Below, piece by piece: positions 1 to 5,278 of a stretch of 5,278 bases of DNA (positions within the stretch are counted from its first letter, which is position 1; each line of letters begins with the position of its first letter). Source of the DNA: DASSWG01 sp035705295 (GTDB lineage: Bacteria > Bacteroidota > Bacteroidia > Flavobacteriales > Flavobacteriaceae). Location: assembly GCA_035705295.1 (NCBI GenBank), contig DASSWG010000053.1:1-5278 (forward strand). The letters run 5' to 3'. The notes beneath the pieces were generated by a model that searched no databases, was not told the origin of the DNA, and saw nothing but the letters and a program-made list of their open reading frames with translations. The translations under genes were made by a program, and so were the position numbers.

Positions 1-1
1 C

Positions 2-2167
2 CCAAACGAATTCAATTTTGGCGGATTGGCGGGCAGTACCAATATTATTATGCGCGCCTCAAAATACCGCGAAGGCGGAAAAATTTCCTACGCCGCCGCC
101 AACAGAAGTTACAGGGGAAGGGTCAGTGCCAGCTACAATTCCGGCGTGTTGAAAAATGGTTGGGCTTACTCGGTACTTTTCACCCGAAGGTTTGGTGAGG
201 AAGGTTTTCGCGACGGAACGCTCTACGACGCCAATTCGTTTTTTGCCGTCGTGGAAAAACAATTGGGCGAAAACAACAGCTTGAATTTTATGGCGTATTA
301 CGTTCCATACCGAAGGGGAAAATCCTCTGCAAACACGCAAGAAGTCTATGATTTGAAAGGAACGAAATACAATTCCTATTGGGGTTATCAAGGTGGTGAA
401 ATCCGAAATTCCCGCATCAAACGTTTCAACGAACCGGTCGTTATGTTGAACCATTATTGGGACATTTCCGAAAAAACGCGTTTGAACACCAATTTGGCCT
501 ATAAATTCGGTGAATCCGGGAGCAGTCGTTTGGGCTATGACGACGCTCCGAACCCCGATCCGGCGTATTATCGGAAATTACCGAGCTACGCTTTGGCGCA
601 AGATCCGCCCAATTTGGCGTTGGCCTATGAAAATTACTCCAATTTTGTGAACGACGGGCAAATCGACTGGAAACAACTCTATCGAACCAACCTTGCTTTT
701 GACGGCCCGGCGCGTTATTATCTGTACGAGGACCGCACCGACGATCAACAAATTTATGCGAACACCATTTTGAACTCGCAACTCACAAATAATATCAAAT
801 TGACCGCCGCACTTCGCTATCGGAATTTGAATTCCGAAAATTTCGCGTACATGCTCGATTTGTTGGGCGCCGAAAATTATTTGGACGTGGATACGTTCAG
901 CTCGGGCGACGAGGCGCAAAGCGATTTGCAAAACCCAAACCGGTTGGTGGGCGAAGAAGAACGCTTCAACTATAATTACGAACTCGACGCCACCATTTAT
1001 TCCGGGTTTGCGCAAGCACAATTCAAATACAAAAAAGTGGATTTTCACCTTGCGGGAAAAATGGGAAAAACCACTTATTTACGTACCGGTTTGTACCAAA
1101 ACGGAAATTTCCCCGACAATTCCTTGGGCGAAAGCGAAGAATTGGATTTTACCAATTTTGGTGGAAAAGCCGGCGCTACCTACAAAATCACCGGCAGGCA
1201 TTTTGTGCAATTGAATGGCGGTTATTTCACCAAAGCGCCCAGTTTGCGGAACTCTTTTTCCAATTCACGCCAAAACAATGACGTGGTCATTGGTTTGGAA
1301 GAAGAAAAAATAAAATCGGCCGATTTGAGCTATTTGTTCCGCTCGCGAATCATCAATGCACGTTTGACCGCTTACTGGTCGTTAATGGAAGATGCCACCG
1401 AAATTTCGTTCTATTATGCCGACGGAATCGCCAGCCCGGTTTCCCAAAACCAAACCGAAAATTCGCCCGGACTGGCCAGGAACCAAACCACAGCTTTTGT
1501 ACAAGAAGTGTTGACGGGGATCGAAAAACGGAACATCGGCGCCGAATTGGGAATCGAAGCCCAGGTAACACCGACCATCAAACTAAAAGGAGCGGCGGCA
1601 ATCGGCCAGTTCACCTACGCCAACAACCCCAATTTATATTTGACTTCCGACGATTTCGATGCGCCGTTGCAATATGGAGAAAGCTATTTGAAAAACTATC
1701 ACGTCGCCGGTGGCCCCGAACGCGCCTATCAAATTGGTTTTGAATACCGCGACCCGGATTATTGGTTTTTTGGGGTGACCACCAATTATTTTTCCAATGC
1801 CTACATCGATGTGGCGCCGATCACACGTACCCAAAACTTTTATTTGGATGTCGATGGGGTTCCTTTTAACGATTATGATCCGCAAACTGCCGAACGTTTG
1901 TTGAAACAAGAACAATTTGGCGATTATTTTCTAGTGAATTTTATCGGCGGGAAATCCTGGAAAATCGACGATTATTACATCGGTTTTTTCGGGGTGATCA
2001 GCAATGTATTGGACGAAACCTACAAAACCGGCGGATTTGAACAAGGAAGAAGCGCGAACTATCGCGAATTGCTCACCGACACTTCCAACGACCCACGGGT
2101 TTTTGGCCCGAAATATTGGTACGGTTACGGCACCACTTTTTATTTGAATTGCTATATCAGATTTTAA
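2..2167 (+). CDS. TonB-dependent outer-membrane receptor, C-terminal part (5' end outside window)
   Basis: This is an outer-membrane 22-strand beta-barrel receptor of the kind that imports a bound substrate using energy passed on by TonB. The reading frame is open from base 2, so the start lies left of the window; the TTG at 26 is an internal leucine, not a start. The 721 visible residues begin at the end of the plug domain, where NFGGLAGSTNI and then RAS match the plug-to-barrel junction of flavobacterial receptors with an N-terminal carboxypeptidase-regulatory-like domain; that domain, the TonB box and most of the plug are missing. The rest alternates short amphipathic strands with long acidic or aromatic loops, and includes a conserved-looking barrel segment FTKAPSLRNSF near base 1225. 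It ends in phenylalanine (YIRF), the usual barrel-assembly signal, although a cysteine in the last strand (LNCYIRF) is unusual. It is not clearly a SusC, because no SusD follows. Substrate unknown. The class is secure. Confidence 0.93.
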   Translation, partial: PNEFNFGGLAGSTNIIMRASKYREGGKISYAAANRSYRGRVSASYNSGVLKNGWAYSVLFTRRFGEEGFRDGTLYDANSFFAVVEKQLGENNSLNFMAYYVPYRRGKSSANTQEVYDLKGTKYNSYWGYQGGEIRNSRIKRFNEPVVMLNHYWDISEKTRLNTNLAYKFGESGSSRLGYDDAPNPDPAYYRKLPSYALAQDPPNLALAYENYSNFVNDGQIDWKQLYRTNLAFDGPARYYLYEDRTDDQQIYANTILNSQLTNNIKLTAALRYRNLNSENFAYMLDLLGAENYLDVDTFSSGDEAQSDLQNPNRLVGEEERFNYNYELDATIYSGFAQAQFKYKKVDFHLAGKMGKTTYLRTGLYQNGNFPDNSLGESEELDFTNFGGKAGATYKITGRHFVQLNGGYFTKAPSLRNSFSNSRQNNDVVIGLEEEKIKSADLSYLFRSRIINARLTAYWSLMEDATEISFYYADGIASPVSQNQTENSPGLARNQTTAFVQEVLTGIEKRNIGAELGIEAQVTPTIKLKGAAAIGQFTYANNPNLYLTSDDFDAPLQYGESYLKNYHVAGGPERAYQIGFEYRDPDYWFFGVTTNYFSNAYIDVAPITRTQNFYLDVDGVPFNDYDPQTAERLLKQEQFGDYFLVNFIGGKSWKIDDYYIGFFGVISNVLDETYKTGGFEQGRSANYRELLTDTSNDPRVFGPKYWYGYGTTFYLNCYIRF

Positions 2168-2172
2168 AAAAT

Positions 2173-2211
2173 ATGAAAAATCAAACAGGAACAATAAATT
2201 TCACACGATGA
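2173..2211 (+). other. 12-codon mini-ORF overlapping the lipoprotein start
   Basis: In the 40-base gap after the receptor, an ATG at 2173 opens the frame MKNQTGTINFTR and ends at TGA 2209-2211. That stop overlaps the ATG of the next gene as ATGA (2208-2211). The layout would allow ribosomes finishing the short frame to restart on the lipoprotein gene. Nothing shows that it is translated, and in A-rich DNA a frame this short may be chance. It is listed because its position, directly upstream of and overlapping a start, is the only structure seen in this gap. Confidence 0.2.
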
Positions 2212-3590
2212 AAAAATTAGCGAATATTCGATTTTTATTTGTCTTAATTTTTGTTGGGACTACCATTTCTTGCGTGCAGGACGATGATTTCGACTTGCCG
2301 GAAATAACCTTTGAAGAACCCGATGTGACGGTCAACTCGTCCATTCAATTTGTAAAAGATTATTACGCAGCTTCCGGTTCGGAAACGCCGGTGCTCATTT
2401 CGGGCGAAAATTTGGTGTTGGAAGGCTATGTGGTTTCCAGTGATAAAGCCGGGAATTTATACAAGGAATTGATCATTCAAAGCCATCCGGAAAATCCCGA
2501 AGCCGGGATTGCCATTCAAACCCAAGTTCAGGACCTTTACACATTTTTCGAACCCGGAAGAAAAGTCTATGTGAAACTCGGCGGATTGTACGTAGGCGAA
2601 GACGCGGGCGTTATTCAACTTGGTGGATTGTTCGTCAACGAAGGCGAAGAATTGGTGGGAAGATTGACTCCCGCAACTTTTAATGAGCACGTGTTGCGAT
2701 CGGTCGAAGTGGTAGAAATTACACCCACTACAATCTCGATCGATGAAATTTCCAACGACCAGGTAAATACGCTGGTGAAATTGGAAAACATGCAGTTCCT
2801 CGTGAATTTGTTGGGCGAAAGCTACGGGAACACCGGCAATACGTTTAGCGTGGACCGAACCTTAAAAAACTGCGAAACCGGTGCGACCATCGTGTTGCGG
2901 AACAGTGGCTTTTCCAATTTCAAAAACCAATTGTTACCGGAAGGAAACGGGAGCATCACCGCGATTTTGAGTAAATTCAATGAAGATTACCAACTTTTTA
3001 TCCGCGATCCGGAAGATGTGGTTTTTGAAGGCCCACGCTGCGACCCGGAAACTTTGTGCGAGGGCCCTTCCGGAGGGAATTTTGTGGTTTTTAGCGATGA
3101 TTTCGAAAGTTATGGCAGTTTTGCCGATGCCGAAGCTGCTGGCTGGATCAACACCAACGTGAACGGCGGCCCCACAAAATTTGTGTTGGGAAGTTTTGAT
3201 AACGACAATTATGCGCAAATTTCAGGTTTCGATTCGGGCGAAAGTGAAATTATTACCTACTTAATTTCACCCGAAATAAACTTAGAAAACTCAACCGAAG
3301 AAGCCTTGACCTTCGATTTGGAAGTCGCTTATGCCAATGGGGAGATTTTGACCCTGCTGATCACCGAAAATTACACAGGCGACCCGACCACCACCTCTTG
3401 GACCGAACTCGAGCTGAATGTCCCAAACACCCCGAGCAACGGTTTCGGCGGATTTGAAAACGTGGGGAACCTCAACATTTCTTGTTTTGACGGAACAGTC
3501 CGCATGGCTTTTTTGTACGAAGGTTCCGACCCGTCGGCGACCACGCGGTATCATTTGGATAATATTGAAGTGAACGGGGTGGAGGAATGA
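2208..3590 (+). CDS. Surface lipoprotein with DUF5689 and choice-of-anchor-J-like domains
   Basis: The 460-residue product is an exported lipoprotein. A short basic start (MKKLANIR) and hydrophobic core lead to a TISC lipobox, giving a lipid-modified Cys22. The next residues, VQDDDFD, resemble the acidic lipoprotein export signal that sends Bacteroidota lipoproteins to the cell surface. Residues about 40-275 look like DUF5689, ending in an OB-fold-like stretch (GSITAILSKFNEDYQLFIRD, 249-268). A cysteine-bearing linker (CDPETLCEG) leads to a jelly-roll of the choice-of-anchor-J type at about 296-456, with DDFESY, AAGW, YLISPEINL and a closing YHLDNIEVNG. There is no T9SS sorting domain, as expected for a lipoprotein. 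The start at 2208 is chosen because it gives the complete signal peptide. The gene lies 40 bases after the receptor, with no convincing promoter between, so the two are probably co-transcribed and the product probably assists the receptor. The exact function of DUF5689 is unknown to me. Confidence 0.88.
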   Translation: MKKLANIRFLFVLIFVGTTISCVQDDDFDLPEITFEEPDVTVNSSIQFVKDYYAASGSETPVLISGENLVLEGYVVSSDKAGNLYKELIIQSHPENPEAGIAIQTQVQDLYTFFEPGRKVYVKLGGLYVGEDAGVIQLGGLFVNEGEELVGRLTPATFNEHVLRSVEVVEITPTTISIDEISNDQVNTLVKLENMQFLVNLLGESYGNTGNTFSVDRTLKNCETGATIVLRNSGFSNFKNQLLPEGNGSITAILSKFNEDYQLFIRDPEDVVFEGPRCDPETLCEGPSGGNFVVFSDDFESYGSFADAEAAGWINTNVNGGPTKFVLGSFDNDNYAQISGFDSGESEIITYLISPEINLENSTEEALTFDLEVAYANGEILTLLITENYTGDPTTTSWTELELNVPNTPSNGFGGFENVGNLNISCFDGTVRMAFLYEGSDPSATTRYHLDNIEVNGVEE

Positions 3591-3684
3591 AAACTTTTCA
3601 AAAAACATTTTTTAAGGCAAAAAACTTAGTTTTTTTGTTGTTTTATTCGTAACATTGATAGGTTATAGCCAAAAAATTGAAATA
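3587..3684 (+). pseudogene. Frameshifted signal-peptide remnant of a lost exported protein gene
   Basis: An ATG at 3587 overlaps the lipoprotein stop (ATGA, 3587-3590), a typical coupled operon junction. Its frame reads MKTFQKTFFKAKNLVF and then LLFYS before a stop at 3650-3652, only 21 codons. If one T is added to the seven-T tract at 3630-3636, the reading continues as VFFVVLFVTLIGYSQKIEI, which completes a signal peptide: basic start, hydrophobic core, and the GYSQ ending common at flavobacterial cleavage sites. The continued frame then runs straight into the ATG of the LRR gene, which carries its own complete signal peptide, so two signal peptides stand in tandem. I read this as the 5' stump of a third operon gene whose body has been lost. 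From memory, DUF5689 genes in Flavobacteriia are often followed by a secreted endonuclease/phosphatase-family gene, so that is a candidate. A sequencing error in the T run could explain the frameshift, but not the missing body. Confidence 0.55.
3619..3635. repeat. A+T inverted repeat at the T tract
   Basis: AAAAAAC (3619-3625) and GTTTTTT (3629-3635) are perfect inverted copies around a TTA loop, 29 bases after the lipoprotein stop. The stem has only one G:C pair, so it would be weak; it could act as a poor terminator or simply reflect A and T runs. It includes the T tract where the neighbouring reading frame is broken. A second, looser A6/T6 inverted pair lies at 3600-3613. Confidence 0.3.
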
Positions 3685-4659
3685 ATGAAACACGCCTACA
3701 CACACTATTTTTTATACACCTTGTTTTTTTGCTGCTTTTTTTTGACCGGTGCTGCCGGAAATGCCCAAACCACCGCCATACCCGATTCGCAATTTGAACA
3801 AATCTTGATCAATGATGGCATTGACAGTGACGGTACAATCAACGGACAAGTGCTGACCAGCGATATTGTTGGAGTACTTAACTTAAACTTGCGGTTTGTG
3901 AACGATTTGACCGGTTTGCAGGATTTTACTAATTTGGAATCGCTGATACTGGACGATGGAGGAGTAAGTTGGCCCAATGAAATCAAGGTGGACCTAACGG
4001 CGAACACCCATTTAAAGCATGTGGAAATTTCGTCTTTTGAAGGTTTGTCCACGCTTGATTTAACCGGATTGGCCAGCTTGGAGGAATTTTGGTTGTGGGA
4101 ATCGCAAGGTGATGTACAAACCATGGTTATAGATAGTTTGGATCTGAGTACTAATACGAGTATTAATAAAATAAGCTTGGGTACAATGTGGTACCTACGA
4201 TATATAAACATTCAAAACGGGAACAATGCCAATATGTTGAATTTTGAGTTGTATCTGGCTCGGGATAGCCAGGGCACACCCCCTTTTCCCGATCTACCTA
4301 TGTGCATCAAGGTAGATGATGCCGCTGCCGCCATGGCCAATAGTGGGGTTTATTCCACTTGGACCATCTATGGGATCGCCCCTACTTTTTATGATACTGG
4401 ACAATGTGTTTTATCGATAAATCATTTTGAAGCGGTGGAGGTGGCTTTATACCCCAATCCGGTAACAGAACTATTCAAAATAAACTCCCAACAAAACATT
4501 GAAACCATCACGATCTATGACCTAAAAGGAAAACGGATAAAACACTACACGCAACCCCAAGAAAGTTATTCGGTCACGGATTTGGCGAAAGGTTTGTATT
4601 TAATCGAAATACGGTCTGTTGGCAATTCAAAACAAACCTTGAAACTCTTGAAAAATTAA
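3685..4659 (+). CDS. Secreted leucine-rich-repeat protein with T9SS type A sorting domain
   Basis: The 324-residue product is predicted to cross the inner membrane by Sec and the outer membrane by T9SS, ending on the surface or outside the cell. Residues 1-28 are a signal peptide with an aromatic/Cys-rich core and an AGNAQ end. Next comes a flavobacterial module, IPDSQFEQILINDGIDSDG (32-50), followed by about five degenerate leucine-rich repeats at 62-176, for example VDLTANTHLKHVEIS and LDLSTNTSINKISL. Residues 207-241 (MCIKVDD, a tryptophan, then QC) resemble the cap after such repeats, and Cys207 and Cys241 may pair. Residues 244-324 are the type A sorting domain: LYPNPV, TITIYDLKGKRI, DLAKGLYLIEI and a basic KLLKN end. 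The ATG at 3685 is chosen over TTG 3655 because the extension belongs to the upstream remnant. Two lines (4141-4260) have 39 G+C in 120 bases, against 57 in 120 at 601-720, suggesting a different origin from the receptor. A binding or adhesion role is possible; the ligand is unknown. Confidence 0.87.
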   Translation: MKHAYTHYFLYTLFFCCFFLTGAAGNAQTTAIPDSQFEQILINDGIDSDGTINGQVLTSDIVGVLNLNLRFVNDLTGLQDFTNLESLILDDGGVSWPNEIKVDLTANTHLKHVEISSFEGLSTLDLTGLASLEEFWLWESQGDVQTMVIDSLDLSTNTSINKISLGTMWYLRYINIQNGNNANMLNFELYLARDSQGTPPFPDLPMCIKVDDAAAAMANSGVYSTWTIYGIAPTFYDTGQCVLSINHFEAVEVALYPNPVTELFKINSQQNIETITIYDLKGKRIKHYTQPQESYSVTDLAKGLYLIEIRSVGNSKQTLKLLKN

Positions 4660-4666
4660 ACCCCCA

Positions 4667-4702
4667 ATCACCGATCACCAATTAACCAATCCCTGATCCC
4701 CT
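4667..4702. repeat. Degenerate heptamer repeat between convergent genes
   Basis: The spacer between the LRR gene and hflX reads as five tandem units starting with AT: ATCACCG, ATCACCA, ATTAACCA, ATCCCTG, ATCCCCT. Four are seven bases long and one is eight. The last unit runs into the hflX stop codon (CTA on this strand at 4701-4703). I recall similar C/A-rich heptamer runs from intergenic regions of other Flavobacteriia, but their role is unknown to me. No G+C hairpin with a T run is visible here, so there is no recognisable intrinsic terminator for either gene. Confidence 0.5.
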
Positions 4703-5278
4703 ATTCATACTCCGGGTACAAAAAGTTGTTGTACGGAAACCGTTGGATATGGATTTCGCGAACAGCTTTATATACTTTCTTTTTAAACGCTTCGATGTTT
4801 TCTTTTTCGATTGCGGAAATAAAAATCGCGTCGCCATTCATGCGGGCCATCCAGGTTTGTTCCCATTCTTGCAAGGAAAAATGTTGAGAAGTGCGCTCGG
4901 TGATCAAATCGTCTTCTTCGATTTTTTCGGGTGAATATTGATCGATTTTGTTGAACACCATGATTGTGGGTTTCCCCGCACTTTTTATTTCCTCCAAAAT
5001 TTGATTCACGGAAGCGATATGTTCCTCAAAAGTGGGATGCGAAATGTCCACTACGTGCAGCAACAAATCGGCTTCGCGCACCTCGTCCAAGGTAGATTTG
5101 AAGGATTCCACCAATTGGGTCGGCAATTTTCGGATGAACCCCACCGTGTCGGTGAGCAAAAACGGCAAATTCCGAATCACCACTTTCCGCACCGTGGTGT
5201 CGAGGGTGGCGAACAATTTGTCTTCCGCAAAAACTTCGCTTTTGCTGATGAGGTTCATCAAAGTCGATTTCCCCACGT
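4701..5278 (-). CDS. hflX: GTPase HflX, C-terminal part (5' end outside window)
   Basis: HflX is a cytoplasmic GTPase that binds the 50S ribosomal subunit and, in studied bacteria, splits stalled or stressed ribosomes. The visible 191 complete codons are the GTPase domain and C-terminal tail; HflX is usually about 400 residues, so the N-terminal glycine-rich HflX domain lies beyond the right edge. The window cuts the P-loop, leaving VGKST (visible residues 1-5). Switch I has FATLDTT (22-28), G3 is DTVGF (43-47) followed by the HflX-typical IRKLPTQLVESFKSTLDE, G4 is NKID (109-112) and G5 is the SA of FISA (154-155). The end, RFPYNNFLYPEYE, matches Bacteroidota HflX tails, so the 3' end looks complete. 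All key GTPase motifs that can be seen are intact. The gene faces the LRR gene across a 41-base spacer, and its promoter lies outside the window. The GTG at 5276 is the valine of the P-loop, not a start. Confidence 0.96.
   Translation of the reverse strand, partial: VGKSTLMNLISKSEVFAEDKLFATLDTTVRKVVIRNLPFLLTDTVGFIRKLPTQLVESFKSTLDEVREADLLLHVVDISHPTFEEHIASVNQILEEIKSAGKPTIMVFNKIDQYSPEKIEEDDLITERTSQHFSLQEWEQTWMARMNGDAIFISAIEKENIEAFKKKVYKAVREIHIQRFPYNNFLYPEYE

Noticed and set aside
26..28. TTG at 26 as the start of the receptor gene
   Set aside because: The frame is open to base 2, and the residues before it (PNEFNFGG) continue the conserved plug-to-barrel junction, so the gene simply enters from the left edge.
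578..1048. 156-residue open frame on the minus strand inside the receptor gene
   Set aside because: It is a mirror of the coding bias of the receptor; the residues form no familiar family and there is no room for its own regulation.
2195..2202. TAAATTTC as a -7 promoter element for the lipoprotein gene
   Set aside because: It has a mismatch at the last base and lies only five bases before the start codon, leaving no room for a transcript start.
3581..3586. GGAGGA as a Shine-Dalgarno site for the ATG at 3587
   Set aside because: It touches the start codon with no spacer, encodes the end of the lipoprotein, and strong Shine-Dalgarno use is uncommon in Flavobacteriia.
3650..3657. TAACATTG as a Bacteroidota -7 promoter element (TAnnTTTG) for the LRR gene
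   Set aside because: It has one mismatch in the core and no TTG or TTTG at suitable spacing upstream; in such A+T-rich sequence this is expected by chance.
3655..3684. TTG start at 3655 that would lengthen the LRR protein by ten residues
   Set aside because: The ATG at 3685 directly precedes a complete signal peptide. The ten extra residues (from TTG through KIEI) match the end of the upstream signal-peptide remnant instead.
3705..4211. 168-residue open frame on the minus strand inside the LRR gene
   Set aside because: It has no recognisable domain or signal peptide and lies wholly antisense to a gene with clear family features.
5262..5278. Apparent truncation of HflX at its P-loop
   Set aside because: The break coincides with the window edge and the frame is open to it, so it is a limit of the window, not a broken gene.

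Overview
The window looks like a piece of a Bacteroidota genome, most likely from the class Flavobacteriia. The protein families point that way: a TonB-dependent receptor of the carboxypeptidase-regulatory-domain type, a DUF5689 lipoprotein with an acidic stretch after the lipid-bearing cysteine, a leucine-rich-repeat surface protein with a type IX secretion (T9SS) C-terminal sorting domain, and an HflX of the flavobacterial sequence type. Starts preceded by A-rich sequence rather than a spaced Shine-Dalgarno site fit the same group. Species cannot be named from this window.

Layout. Bases 2-2167 (+) are the C-terminal 721 codons of a TonB-dependent outer-membrane receptor; the gene enters from the left edge. 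After 40 bases comes a complete lipoprotein gene (2208-3590, +) with a DUF5689 region followed by a choice-of-anchor-J-like jelly-roll domain. Its stop overlaps an ATG (ATGA at 3587-3590) that opens a broken reading frame: a 21-codon signal-peptide start that, after a one-base slip in a T tract, continues as a normal signal peptide ending in GYSQ. This remnant (3587-3684) runs directly into a separate complete gene for a secreted LRR/T9SS protein (3685-4659, +). A 41-base spacer of degenerate heptamers follows, then the 3' end of hflX on the opposite strand (4701-5278, -), cut by the right edge inside the P-loop. There is no gene-free stretch over 300 bases, and no RNA gene, IS element or CRISPR array was seen.

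How it fits together. The receptor and the lipoprotein are probably one operon and act together at the outer membrane, the receptor as TonB-driven importer and the lipoprotein as a surface-exposed partner; the substrate cannot be read from the sequence. The overlapping ATGA after the lipoprotein gene suggests the operon once had a third, translationally coupled gene for an exported protein. Only its signal peptide remains, and an unrelated, more A+T-rich LRR/T9SS gene now occupies its place. HflX is a cytoplasmic ribosome-associated GTPase, convergent with the operon and not functionally tied to it.

I see no clearly new biological system. The most notable feature is the decayed, frameshifted signal-peptide remnant between the lipoprotein gene and the LRR gene.
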